From: Ectobius pallidus | Lineage: Eukaryota; Arthropoda; Insecta; Blattodea; Ectobiidae | Length of the DNA stretch: 64,000 nt | NCBI GenBank assembly: GCA_964059195.1 | Contig: CAXKWD010000006.1 | Span: forward strand, 3,898,530-3,962,529 | Direction: 5' to 3' | Part shown: one piece after another, positions 15,395 through 27,149 of the stretch | Layout of the letters: each line of letters opens with the position of its first letter | Position numbering within the stretch: position 1 is the stretch's first letter | Position numbers and translations under genes: made by a program | The notes under the pieces: generated by a model | What the model saw: only the letters and a program-made list of their open reading frames with translations | What the model was told of the DNA's origin: nothing | Databases searched by the model: none

Positions 15395-15680
15395 GCCCTT
15401 TTGCCAAAGACGCCCTCTTACGCAAGGTTTTTTTTTACCAATATTGTTACGCCCTTATGCCAAGGAAGCCATGCACTCTTACGCAAGGTTTTTCTTTTTA
15501 CCAATTTTGTCACACACTCTTACACAACTTATTATTTACCAATATTGTTACGCCCTTATGCCAGGGACGCCACGCACTCTTACGCAATGTATCAATGTTG
15601 TTACGCCTTTATGCCACGGACGTTCTAGATATGCACTCTTGCGCACCATGTGGAATAGACGTCCTTTTGCTACCGGTTTA
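15395..15680. repeat. Left-arm tandem subrepeats (~60 bp units)
   Basis: Four to five degenerate units contain TTACGCAAGGTTTTT, ACCAATATTGTTACGCCCTT and ATGCCA-GGACG followed by GCACTC. One unit is shortened. The right arm repeats the same unit in reverse orientation. Confidence 0.85.
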
Positions 15681-15764
15681 AAGTCTCTGCACTTTGGACC
15701 TTTTATCCATATGACGTCATCAGCATGTTCATTTTATATTTATTTAATAAAATCTTGTCATAGA

Positions 15765-15835
15765 GGTGGACTCGAACCACTCAAGTTGTCATTACCAACT
15801 AACCGTTTTTATCCGCGCGGCCACAGTGAGATATG
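15765..15835 (-). other. tRNA-like segment in the left arm
   Basis: Inverted counterpart of 24114-24181. On the minus strand it contains a B-box-like GTGGTTCGAGTCC followed by ACCTCTATGA. It is more diverged at the A-box end than the right-arm copy. It is not a functional tRNA. Confidence 0.5.
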
Positions 15836-16299
15836 TTGTTCCATGTGCTAGCATTGTCTTATATAAAATTAGCTTTCTCAGTGACGTCAAGGTTATTCAA
15901 TCTTGTGGTTCCAGAATTGGCAACCAGGTGGCTGGTTCGCTAGATGGCGCCAGCGTTTTCAAAAAGGACGTCTGGATATCCACTCTTATGCAAAGGGTTT
16001 TTCCTAACGCTGTAACGTCCTATAGACAAGAATGTTTTGGAGATGCGCCTTAAACGCTATACCATGGGAATGTCTGGAAATGAAAAAGTTGGAGAAGTAT
16101 TTTTACAAAAAGGGTTTGTAAGGTCTTTAGGGCAAGAACGCCTGGACAATGTGATTATGTTCTCCATACTGTGACGTCATCTCATTGTATATTATTGGAT
16201 ATTTTATATTTATTTGTTATTTAAATAAAATCATGTCATACGGGTGGACGCATGCCACACATGAACTAAATCTCTCACTCTCTCTCTCCCTCAGGCTAT

Positions 16300-19200
16300 G
16301 CCTGTTAGGACTTGAATACTTTCACCAGATTGCAAGAATTTGATAACTCACGTAGGAATTTGTTGTTATAAAGAAGCTGTTGTCTGAATGTTACATATTA
16401 TTTCCATAACAACTGTTCTTCATGTTGAAACAGATCCCTCACACATTTTCCCTGTCAACGATAAATTGTTTTCACATGTCATCGATATCCAGTTTTAAAA
16501 CCACTCACATATTTTTCTAAACCACTAATAAATTGTACTAATATTTTTAGTACTATCACGCAGAAAAATTATTTTAAGTTTGACCTGCATATGTACTTAG
16601 CCTTTAGTGTTTACCAGTGATAAAGTTATGTACTGTTAGCTTCTGTCCTGTTGAAGGAGAAGGAGGGGGGCAATAGGAAAGGTTTCTATTGATTTGAATA
16701 TGTAATCTCCGTTTACATTACATATTCTCCACAATATTGTTTTTTTTTTTTTAAAGAAATATAGAAAGTTTATAATGTTTTATTATATAAACTCATATCA
16801 CTAAACACAGAATATTTCATCACAATGTCTGTAAATATCATAATGGCTGGAACAAGTTATGTCCTATTAAAAAACATATACGAAGACATACGAGTATATT
16901 GTCTATATCCATTGTCTTAAACACACGCACATCGTTCTGGGAATCCAAATCTATGACACCCTCATCTTAAATAAGTTCAATGCAGGAACAAGTCTTGTTT
17001 GTTCTTCGATGCTTCAAATCATCGCTTTCTGAAAATAGTAAACAAAACACACATTAGAGATTTATTCTTGCAGCGAGGTATTTAATTCCCACCCCTCTGC
17101 GTTATACTTACATCTTGCTTCGTTGTTTGGAAAGTAACGATGAGTTCTCAAGTCTTTGAAAATAACTATCAGCTCTTTTCTGACACATAATGTTTCGCCA
17201 AATTGTCTGCAAGTGTTAATGTGTTGGAACTGCCTGTTCCATTAAAATATACGAACACTTATATTGTTCTTCTGGTCCATAGTGGGCGCTTACACATCGT
17301 TCTGGGATATAAGTTGAATCTGTGACATCAGTTCTTAAACAAGTTCAATGCAGGAACAAGTCTTGTTTTTTTCTTTCACACTCTTGTACTGCAATACTTC
17401 AATTTCTGCGTTCTGAAAACAGAAAAGGCAAATAGACACTGGTTTCTAATGTCAAATAGCATACCGAAACTAAAAATCATTATTTTTTGTTTAATGTTAA
17501 TGTTCCTTTGTAGGAAATAATAGGTCATCTTATATGTTTGAGTTGTAAAATTACTTTTCATTATTACGGTTTCACAAGTATCCTTTGTGAGTATAGAATG
17601 CTGTAACTTTTGATTGCCTTTGTTGCCGTGTTAATGACTATATCGCTAGATGTAATATTTTGAAATTATTTCTCTATAAGTAAAAGCTTTTAACTTTTAT
17701 TTAGGTCTTAAATGCTTTTAAAGAATCATTATTGAAATATCAATCCATAGTACAAGATGTTCAGCACTTACACACTCCTGCTTGAAAGGATTCTCTAAAG
17801 AGGTATAATGCATATAGACCTAAATAGGTAAGCATTGATCGATTTGAACGATTGTATATGACGCACAAATCAATATAGTATCTTAAGAAGTGTTATTCAT
17901 ATGTGGGATCGGAGATTTATTGGTTACACGTTATAGAATAAGAAATCCACATAATTCATGATATTAAGGAATGTCAGAAGTGTTGATTTTGCTATTTTGG
18001 TCAAAAAAAGCTTTTTTTTTATCTTTAGTGTAAAAGAAAAGCATACTCTAAAGTATATATGTGTAAAATATTATGCTATTAGGACACATGTAAGGGTGTA
18101 AATAAACAGAGCCTTGCAAGTTTCCTCGTATATTACTTAGTAAGTGTTGTGTAAGGTTCAATCCATATTTAGTAATAATACAATGTAATTATACAAATTT
18201 GAAATTGAGGAGTGGACATTCAAAATGAGTTATTGATGGTATATCATTGTATATGTATGACTCTACATTACGAACGTGACTACAGCATCAAAATACTATT
18301 TTTATCGTAATTACAGAGGTCTGAAGTTAGTATGAACGTTCAAAACGCTGTTAGTCTTTCGCCGCTTGACAATCAAAACGCTTTTCTTTTTCCACTTGCT
18401 TACACAATAATGGAGATATGTCAGGTGGTAGGGGGAAATATAGCCATTTTTTAATGCTTCCACAACTGAATGTTAGTCAGTGCTGTGTTGTTCGTAACGG
18501 AAGGTGAAGGAGGATCATTATTATGGTTAGGGGACATTAATCGTGGCAATAGAAAAAACACAGAAAAGTACAGGCATGTATTGTATTAAAGCCTAATTTG
18601 TTAAAGCTTCTATTTTTATTTTATTTAAAGATAAATGCAGTAATAATAATAACGTTCTAGTAATGTTTAAAATACTTCCCTTCAAGGTGCCTAAAAGACA
18701 GAAGGTCATTGCATTTATTACTGCAGCCACTAAAAATCTCAGAGAGTTCACTTGTCGTTAGAATTGTAAGGCATACAGTTACATTTGTTTGCAAGAATTT
18801 TCAGTAAACAGTTTAATATAGATTTTTAGGTCACCTACTAATGAGACTTGTATCATAAGACAGAGCATATTATTCACATTATCGATAGATTACAAACATT
18901 TCGATCCTTTCTTAAAAGATGCTGCAAAATGTTGTCAGTTATACCTACACAATGTACTCCACGAAACCATTATGTCCAGAAATTAACAAAGATGTGAAGA
19001 ATCTGTTGAAAAATTTGCCATGCAGCAGTGACATAACTGGTATTAACTTAGTATTCTGATGTTTTAACTAATACTGAAACTGCACTAGTTACAGATGATG
19101 TTGATCAGCTTTATGATGTGCAGATGACGATATGTAACTTACAGAACAGGACTAAAGAATATTCACTTGTTAACAGGCTATGGTTTAAATTCTCAGTGGT

Positions 19201-19655
19201 CTATGTTTTAAATGTTCAAATATATCACTTTAAAAACACAAAAAAATACATTTTAACTACAAGACTCATCTTTATTGTTATTGTTGCAGTGGATCGTAAC
19301 TTGACATTCCCACACGCAATCTGCTTGCTATGAAAACAAAAGAAATCTCCGTGCGGTAAAAATTACAAAAAGCACAAGTGCCGTAAGTAAAATCATCATA
19401 ATACAAGCCTTTATGGAAGACTGTAACCAAGGCCCCCTATTTTTGTGGCGATTTTAACAGGACAAATATTCAGTCCCCATAACAACCAACACATGCGAAT
19501 CACTTTCTGAAATATAACATCCATCTTCAATAATGTATATACATAATATTTTAAGCTAATATCTCAATTAAAGTAATTAAATTTGATATAAATAATCATC
19601 GTGCAATAAAAATAGCATGCAACACTCGTGCTGTAAGCGGTGCAGCATAAAGATT
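16300..19655. other. AT-rich interior without genes; one ~370 bp tandem duplication
   Basis: Two related copies of a segment containing AGTTCAATGCAGGAACAAGT lie about 370 bp apart (16830-17050 and 17200-17430). The rest (17560-19655) is AT-rich and shows no reading frame or motif I recognise. Confidence 0.6.
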
Positions 19656-19659
19656 TCAA

Positions 19660-21560
19660 ACGTATTGTCCGTAAACTATTAAAGAAAAAGGAAAAATCAT
19701 CTGCAAACAAAGATAATATATAGAACATGATTCATAGAAGAGGAAAATATGACAATTGTGCATAACAAAATAAAATTACGTAAAAATCTACAAATCATGT
19801 TTGAACATATACATTGACAGAGGAAACGATGTCATTTATACATTTTAATGTGAAATGTCTATCTCATTCTACACAACAGTACAAAGGCAAGTCCAATAGT
19901 CTTAACAATTCAATCAATGTGGATGTAAATTAACATAGAGAATATTTAGAACACGGCTGGCTGGAGAGGAAAATAATGTCAATTTTTGCGCAAAAAAATT
20001 AAAATATTATGAAATAAACAACAAATCATAATTGAACATGTCCTTTGACGCAGAAAATGAAGTCATTTGTACATTTAAAATTACGAAAAGTACACCTCTC
20101 ACTAAACAAATGACATAGGTTTGTTCCAAATGCCTTACCATTTAATACAAGCTTGTTTTCAATTATCAAAGAAATAGGGAAATAATATGTTAAACAAAGA
20201 GAATATTTACAATTTCAGTAATTATAAAAAATTACTACATTAATCCACAAATCATGATTGACATCGACACAAGAAATGAAATCATTTACACATTTAAAAT
20301 TACGTATGTACACCTCTCACTAAATAAAAAAAACGACATAGGTTGTTCCAAATGCCTTATCAATTAATACAATCTTGTCAACTATCAACGAAATAGGTAA
20401 AAAGCATATTAAACAAAGAGAATATTTAGGACATGACTAGATGGAGAGGAAAATAATGTCAATTGTGCGTAAAAAATTTAAAAATTATGAAATAAATTCA
20501 CAACGTATGATTGAACTTCAATGCATGACAGGAAATAAAGTAATTGATACACTTAAATTGTGAAAATTTTACCTGTTACTAAACAATACAACAGAGGCAT
20601 CTCTAAAAGCCTTAACAATTCAAACAATGTGTATGTAAATTAATAAAGAAATTGAGAAAAATTATCTGTAAACAAAAGGAATATACAAAATATGATTAGC
20701 TAGAGAGGAAAATAATGTCAGTTGCGCATGAAGAAATGAAGATTACGTAAAAAAAATCCACAAATCACGATTGAACACGTCTAATTAACAAACGAAATGA
20801 AGTCATTTATACATTTCAAATGTGAAATGTTTGAGTAATAAGGCAAACACAACTCTAAGGGCCTGTATTACCACCTGTCGACAATTCCTCCCGATACGTG
20901 ACTTCCAGATAGCTTAACTGGAAGATGCCTTGTAATACCACCTCTGAACTGCTACCGGCAAGAACGCAGTAAAAATTTGTAAAATGGTCCTTAGCTGATT
21001 GAGCAAAGAGGTGTGTTTGTTGTAGTTCGGTAGTCCTCCGCTAGGTGCGGCAGCTCGGATTTGTATTTGTACAATTAAATTGCATAATAACACATCGTTT
21101 TAAATGCATTAATCGATTTGTGCACTTCTATTTCATTCACTTGTGTGCATAAAATTACATTTTTGTGTAAATTAAATCTTCCAGCATCAATTCTGAAAAT
21201 AAGGTGGCCAGAAAGATTCCGCGTCCTGCCATCTTGTTTCAACCAAGATCCCTAACTAGCAGTTGGTACTTTGTCAGCCACTCCATCCTCCTGCTAGCTT
21301 ATCTGGAAGTTGTCTTCCCAGGCAGATTTTGTCAGGAGACCATAATACGCAATTCTTGGCCAACTTCCAGATAGGTTCTCTATCTGGTAGATAAATACGA
21401 TAGCAGGAGGTCGTCATACAGGCCCTAAGAGACTCGACATTTGAAACAATGTGATTTATACTTTAAAACGACATAGGCTATTCCAAAAGCCTTATTGATT
21501 CGGAAAAATCTTGTTGTCAACTATCAAAATAACATTTATGTAGGTAAAACCTACAAATTA
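19660..21560. repeat. Tandem array of diverged ~220-260 bp repeats
   Basis: About six to seven units share, in order, AAACAAAGAGAATATTTA, GAGAGGAAAATAATGTCAAT, ACAAATCATGATTGAACA, GAAATGAAGTCATTTATACA and a segment near CCAAAAGCCTTA. Unit starts are near 19700, 19930, 20190, 20409 and 20668. The last unit is broken by a MITE (20859-21425) and resumes after it. The units are diverged but clearly related, like a small satellite. Confidence 0.82.
20859..21425. mobile_element. PIF/Harbinger-type MITE (567 bp)
   Basis: The terminal inverted repeats read GGGCCTGTATTACCACC on the left and GGGCCTGTATGACGACC on the right complement. They are flanked on both sides by TAA, the usual TWA-type duplication of PIF/Harbinger. 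The host repeat continues on both sides. The inside is non-coding. Confidence 0.85.
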
Positions 21561-21837
21561 ACTGAATATTGATTTAAAAAAAAACTAACTCTGCATTAAT
21601 CCTAGCCACAGGAGATATATTTTAAAATCGATACGGTGTTAGTGCGCATGTTTAGGTGTTGGTTTTCGAAATGTAAAGGCAATGCTTTGAAATTAAATAG
21701 GTTTTATAAGGTAGGCACCTTTAAAGGTTGGACGAAGTTTCAGTTAATATCTCAAATAATATAACTATGGGAAATTTGGTTTAAGTTATGTTAGGTTATT
21801 GCTATCTGAAATTTTTAAATTATGTCTAAAGGCTTGG

Positions 21838-21896
21838 ATAGGTTAGGAAAGGTTAGGTTAGGTTATGTTATGTTATGTTAGGTTAGGTTATGTGCC
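21838..21896. repeat. Short TTAGG-type run
   Basis: AGGTT repeats interspersed with ATGTT variants, equivalent to a degenerate TTAGG (insect telomere type) motif. It is short and interstitial. Confidence 0.6.
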
Positions 21897-21909
21897 GTAA
21901 GCTGTGCAT

Positions 21910-23100
21910 CAGGGGCGTATACTCTATTGGTGCTATGCGTGCTCCGCACGCCCTAATTCTAGATGGAATATATTCATCATAATATTTGATTTTTTCAGTA
22001 AATTGTAGAAAAATCAGTGTCATTTTCATTTCTGAAATGAGAAAACCAGGGCCCCGCTGCGAGGCTGTCACCCGTGTGCTACGATTCCGTATTCAGAATG
22101 AGTTTCTGAGCGGTACGTTAGACGTGGACTTGCCTCGAGGCTAGAACTTGTGTGCTTTGAGTTTTGAAGATGGGTGATATCCTGACCGCGGGGTGAAGAA
22201 GGGAATAGGTTTCGCACGGTGGGGAGATTTGGCAGTATCTTGAGTGCCTTGCGTGCTACTAAAGTTCCGCACTCAGCTGTGTTGTAGCTAAGTATATTGC
22301 GATTTTATGACGTTCCAAAGTAAATTATTGTAAATATTATTTTATTTAATGTTATCAAAAGTGTTTAATTAATTTTTAGTATTTTATTTTAAGAATATTA
22401 ATAGTAAATAATTGTAAATACAGTATTATTTACTGTTATTCTGAGCGCGGCGGGAGATTTGCCGGTAGTTTGCGTGCTACTGAAGTTTCGCAAGCAATTG
22501 TGTTGTAGCTAAGTATAAATTACAATTTTAATAATTTCAAGGCAAATATTGTAAATATTATTTTATTTAGTGGTTAAAAATGTGTTAAATTAATTTTTAG
22601 TTAATGTAGCCTATTTCATTCTGAAAACATTGTGAAAGAGCACAACTGTATTTTGGAAGATCTGATAAATACATTTTTATCCAAAACTTTTCAAGATAAA
22701 TTGCAAATTATGACAAGTGTACGGCCTTGCCCTGAATTAACAAGTCTTTCTACAATACATAAAGGCAAGAATGTAGAATATACAGAACATTTTTCAGTCT
22801 CACATTCCTGAGGAAGGCCACAGAGTGAAAATTGCCGTAAGCTCGAGCCTAATAATTTTGATACGGCTGATAACCCGAGAAGCCATCTTAACTAATCAGC
22901 GCCGTGAAGGCTTCAAATCTTATAAGTACAAATCCTACATGTTTTAAAAGAAAGAATAAGCCTACTTTAATAAAGTAAGCTATTTTTAACTTTTCAGTTA
23001 AAGTTAATCTATATTCTCAATTAACTTAGGAATCAAGTAATTTTTCTGTGTAGGACGAATGCATAGCACGCCCTTTATCAGAGATCAGGATACGCCACTG
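21910..23100. mobile_element. Non-autonomous hAT element (1.19 kb)
   Basis: It is flanked by a perfect 8 bp duplication CTGTGCAT (21902-21909 and 23101-23108). Termini: left CAGGGGCGTATACTCT, right complement CAGTGGCGTATCCTGATC. Near both ends, just inside, are related blocks with GCTATGC and GGGCGTGC/GCACGCCC. A ~240 bp segment with GTGTTGTAGCTAAGTATA occurs twice (about 22260 and 22500). A stretch near 22640-22800 reads LINTFLSKTFQDKLQIMTS and SVRPCPELTSLSTIHKGKN, possibly a remnant of an hAT-type protein. Confidence 0.88.
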
Positions 23101-23108
23101 CTGTGCAT

Positions 23109-23424
23109 ACGGATCGCAGAGGAAATTGAAGAAAAAACTCGGCGCCCGAGTGATTCAGAGGAATAATAGTAGCCTCGGACTGGACGGATCCACACAAAGA
23201 CGACCGCAATGGAAAAGGAACATGAGATTTGGAACATGGAATATCAAGACTATCACTGGCAATGAAGTATAGGATGGAAAGGATCGGACAGAAACGTGGG
23301 AAAACAGTGGTGGAATGAAGAGAATGTGTGAGAATAGAGCGGAGTGGAGGAGATGGACAGAACGAGGATACCCCGACGCCTAACGGCATAAGGGATAAGA
23401 AGAAGAAGAAGAAGAAGAAGAAGA
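23109..23424 (+). mobile_element. Short composite retroposon fragment with (AAG)n tail
   Basis: Near 23223 the sequence reads MRFGTWNIKTITGNE and then a stop, like the first residues of a LINE endonuclease. Within 100 bp it is joined to EEMDRTRIPRRLTA, typical of a LINE C-terminus, and then to an (AAG)n run at 23398-23424. This suggests an internally deleted, non-autonomous retroposon. Confidence 0.5.
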
Positions 23425-23439
23425 TTTAATTCATAGAAC

Positions 23440-24000
23440 TGCAAGTCAGATTTTATTTACCATACCGATTCACATCCTGTTTCGAATCAAGTCTTGACTC
23501 GAATTACATGGCACAAAAGTGTTAATATTAGAACCCGTTACAGAAAGAGGTCATTCTAATAATATATATATAGATGAATCCCACAATAAACAGACTGTGA
23601 TTCATTTCTCGGAAATAATAACACATTCACGTATTTCTGTTAAAGTTAATTAAACTCATCCTGTTTCATCAAGTCTTGACTTGCATTACATGGGTAGAAA
23701 AAGTGTTAATATTAGAAATAATAACTACGCATTAGCGACATTAGTAGTTGCAGTAGTAGTAGTAGTGGTAGTAGTGGGGGGTGGTGGTGGCGGTAGTATT
23801 GCCACCAATATTTTACACAGCACTGTTTTGCATTAAATATATATATCATTCGACTTAGCTCATTCTTACATTTTCAAAAAGATTTAACGCGGAGAAATTT
23901 AAATATTACCCCCATTTTTAATTTTTCAAACACCCCGCCATTTAAAAATAAAATTTCCACCTGCCATCTAGTAAACAATTCTGAAAGTAATGACTGTTAA
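23440..24000. other. Non-coding stretch with a short duplication and AGT/GGT repeats
   Basis: CATCCTGTTTC followed by AAGTCTTGACT and AAAAGTGTTAATATTAGAA occurs twice (about 23475 and 23658). An (AGT)n/(GGT)n low-complexity run is at 23745-23805. No gene is seen. Confidence 0.6.
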
Positions 24001-24113
24001 CTAGAGCGATCTAGTAAACAATTATGAAAGCACAAGATTGAATAAGCATGACGTCACCGAGAAACCTAACTTTCTTATGAGACAACCCTTGCAAGTGAAA
24101 TAACAAATCTCGC

Positions 24114-24181
24114 TGTGGTCACGCGGTATAAAACGGGTGGTCGGTAATCGTAACTTGAGTGGTTCGAGTCCATCTCTATGA
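24114..24181 (+). other. tRNA-like segment in the right arm
   Basis: GTGGTCACGCGGTATAAAAC is followed 30 bp later by GTGGTTCGAGTCC, an arrangement like tRNA A and B promoter boxes, with ATCTCTATGA after it. The A box is poor and I cannot fold a full cloverleaf, so this is tRNA-derived or a chance resemblance rather than a tRNA gene. Its inverted copy is at 15765-15835. Confidence 0.5.
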
Positions 24182-24394
24182 CAAGATTTTATTAAATAAT
24201 TATAAAATTAACATGCATAAGAAATAATGATGACGTCATATGGAAGTCCTGGGATAGCGTCACTACAGCTGTCAAAAGGTCATAAGTCATGATATCACAA
24301 CGTTGCGGGATAAAAACTTCAAACTGTAGGGATTTCATATGGGATAGCCAAAGGACCCAACTGCAAACGTCCCGAAAAAAAGGGGAAAAAAACC

Positions 24395-24725
24395 TCACGT
24401 AAGAGTGCGTACCCCGGCGTCTATGGCATAAGGGCGTAACAACTTAAATTAAAAGACCGTGCGTAAGAGTGGGTGTCCAGACGTCCATGGCATAAGGGCG
24501 TAACAAAATTGGTAAAAACCCTTGCGTAAGAGTGCATATCCAGACGTCCTTGGCATAAGGGCTTAACAACATTGGTAAAAAGCCTTGCGTAAGAGTGCGT
24601 TTCTGGGCGTCGTTGGCAAAAGGGCTTAACAACATTGGTAAAAAGCCTTGCGTAAGAGTGCGTTTCTGGGCGTCGTTGGCAAAAGGGCTTAACTGCAGGC
24701 GCGTACGTACGCAAGAATGCATATC
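24395..24725. repeat. Right-arm tandem subrepeats (~60 bp units)
   Basis: About five units contain CGTAAGAGTGC, GGCATAAGGGCGTAACAA and TTGGTAAAAACCCTTGCG. Two consecutive units (about 24560-24690) are almost identical, indicating recent expansion. They are in reverse orientation to 15395-15680. Confidence 0.88.
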
Positions 24726-24815
24726 CAGATGTCTCTGGTCAAATGGTGTCGCGAGCCATCCATGGCCCATGGGTTCGGACCACAGGTTGGCCACTACCTA
24801 TACAGCCCCCCCATA

Positions 24816-25536
24816 CTACTCTCCTGTGCTGGAAATTACTGGATCAGAGCTTAGCAATAGTCTGTGGAACAAGTCATAATTATTGGAAGTTCTTGAGGAT
24901 TTTCTGGTATGGTCTTCCCTATATTTTCTTACGTCTTTGTTTCTGGCATCTAAGGCTTCTTCTGAAAGTTCCCCAAGGGGCAGAATAGCTGCTTCTATAA
25001 TGGAAGATCCATGAATAAGTATTTTGTGGAGAGTTGGTGGCATGTAATACCACGGGTACAGCCGTGCATATAAACTTGCTGTTTCGCTGCAGTAGGAGTT
25101 GAAATCTAAACCATTAATTTCATGACCGGAGGAAATAGTTTTTAAAATTATTCCAAAACGAGTTATTAACTCTAAGTCTATCCCGGTTATTTCGGAAACT
25201 AACTGAGGATTTCAGAAAACCTTCGGGAGTGTTACTATCATTGGTGGTTCCATAAGCAGGCTTTGGAATATCAACTGGATGACCTAATCTGGTTCTGAAT
25301 GAGTCATGCACTATTTTTTCCTTTCTTTCCAATAGGTGTCGGGTACCATCTTTCTTTTCAGCTTCTGACCATGTTTGTTTATATTGGGAATAGCCGGAGG
25401 TGCCATCAAATCCCCATTTACAGTGTAGTATGTAGATGTTGTTATCACTCCCATCTGGTAACATTGTTAAAATTCTGGACGCAGTGTGGTCCAACAAGTC
25501 ACGAGATCTTGTTATGAAAATTACTACGATTAACAA
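24816..25536 (-). pseudogene. Transib-type (RAG1-like) transposase remnant
   Basis: The first minus-strand part (25536-25120) contains LHCKWGFDGTSGYSQYKQ, then after an internal deletion LLERKEKIVHDSFRTRLG and AYGTTNDSNT. A frameshift near 25120 leads into YARLYPWYYMPPTLHKILIH and LSEEALDARNKDVRKYRE (to about 24880), ending SDPVIS. The pattern K-x-L-x-H, then II, then SEE...NK..R..R matches the region around the catalytic Glu of RAG1 and Transib transposases. Roughly 150-200 residues between the first block and LLERKEKIV are absent, probably including one catalytic Asp. The copy is inactive. I could not find its terminal repeats. Confidence 0.75.
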
Positions 25537-25979
25537 TGAAAATCATTTTTCTCTATTCACAACACAAACAAGCACCACTAATCAAATGCTTCTCACAACT
25601 GATTATCATTTCGGTTTCCTGGTTGCAAGACATTCCTGTTTAGCGTAATATAATCTTTCAACAGACCTTATCTTGCCCGACTGTTTATCCTCAGAGCGCA
25701 CATATAAACATTCTCGCCCTTCTGATTCACAGAGTTGGCGGGATTTGGCGATGAAACCTTTAAGGAAATATTATCAAGACTTCATTTTAATACTTGCGTA
25801 AGTTTCAAAGGATACCATATGTATACATTTTTTTAAAAGTCAAGCAAAACTTTTTTTCCTTGAAGAAAATTAGGTTTTATTAAAATTAATGTAATAGTCC
25901 TTATAAATGATCTAAATTCGACAATCATGCTTTTAATAGATAGAGCACATCATAAAGTATCTACAGGTACAACATTTTC

Positions 25980-26997
25980 AATGGCGTAACTAGCCCACTA
26001 GGGGCCCGGGGCGGATTTATTTTTTTAGGCTCCCTCTCCCCAACACGGCTATTTTCACTTTTTTCTATGGTTAGCCTTTTTTGACTTTCTGATCGTCTCC
26101 ATGGGCTAATCTATACGGAAAAGTAATAGATTAAGGGAGCGAACTCATGCAGTATTTATTGTATTTATTATCAAATATAAACAGACATTAGTCCAGTAAT
26201 ATTAAACTATCAGATTAACAAAATACAAATGTGTACATAATTAAAAAGTAATGAAATAAAAAAAAAAGTTATGTTTAAATATGACAAAACAAGAAAGATT
26301 ATGGTAACAAACAACAGTTTTAATTTTAGTCGGAGAGTCGGATAATCAATTTTTAAAATCTGGATTATATTAATACAGAAAATGTAACAGTCACGTCGAA
26401 AGTTGTCTTTTTATAGTTTTTACATCAGAAAATTGTGTAATTGTCTCATGAAAGTTCATTTTCATAGCCAAATTGTTTTCGATGGATAACATTGTTAGTC
26501 CATTTAGTCTGATTTGGCTCATTGTTGATTGTTTGTTATTAATTTCATTTTTGTAAAACTTCTTTCACAAGTTGCAACTGAAATGCAAGTTAAAATAACT
26601 GTAGTCCTAAACAAAAGTTTGGAATTCATTCTTGAAAGTCTAAAAGCCATCGTACATATTAAGTGTTTTGTTAAGTTAATTTATAAATTAAGACTTGTTC
26701 TGTTTTCTTTCCTTAAATGATACATTTTCTGCACGTGATCCATGGTGCATCTCCTAGTAACCTCTCGCGGCCGACTCATGAAACCTGAGACCAAAACATT
26801 GGTAACTGCTGTCAATTTTTTTTATTGGTAACACGTCGAATATACTATACTTTTTATTTAATACAAAGATTTCGATGAGTAAAAAAAGAGGTGGAACATT
26901 AATTTCTCTATTAGGGTGTTGGCATCAATAGGGCCCCCATAGTAAGTGGAGCCCTGGGCGGACCGCCCCCACCGCCCCACCCTGGGAACGCGACCTT
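25980..26997. mobile_element. Candidate hAT-like element with GC-rich ends
   Basis: The left end CAATGGCGTAACTAGCCCAC and the right-end complement CAAGGTCGCGTTCCCAGGG are similar with small gaps. Both lead into GGGGC-rich sequence. CATTTTC occurs at both flanks but does not align cleanly as a duplication. The interior (26100-26900) is AT-rich without a recognised gene. Confidence 0.45.
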
Positions 26998-27149
26998 GAG
27001 TTTCATTTTCAAGCGAGAAAGATATGGCAAAGTTTACTTACAGAAGTGAGGGGTTCAGGAACTAAGGGTTATGCCACTTTTGCAGTATTATAACTGAAAA
27101 ACCAAAAAGCAATTTCGAAACATAAAATAAAAATAATGTACACTAATAA

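Larger units (their letters stand above)
15362..24725. mobile_element. Large inverted-arm (foldback-like) structure, about 9.4 kb
   Basis: The left arm (about 15362-15960) and the right arm (about 24080-24725) are inverted copies. Both read, from outside inward, GCGTACG...CTGCAGTTA, then ~60 bp tandem subrepeats, a GACGTCAT segment, and a tRNA-like segment. A partial second copy of the inner module follows at about 16100-16260. The interior holds tandem repeats, a MITE, an hAT derivative and a retroposon fragment, but no transposase that could move the whole. Long terminal arms of tandem subrepeats are known from foldback transposons. No flanking duplication was identified, so an inverted duplication is an alternative. 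Confidence 0.55.

Noticed and set aside
21838..21896. Interstitial telomere from a chromosome fusion
   Set aside because: The AGGTT run is under 60 bp and mixed with ATGTT variants; such short runs are common in insect DNA.
24114..24181. Possible functional tRNA gene
   Set aside because: Only the T-arm-like part is good. The element is repeated in inverted orientation in the left arm and has no plausible anticodon arm.
25980..26997. Confident hAT call with CATTTTCA duplication
   Set aside because: The repeated flank does not sit next to the best terminal-repeat alignment, so the element is listed only as a low-confidence candidate.
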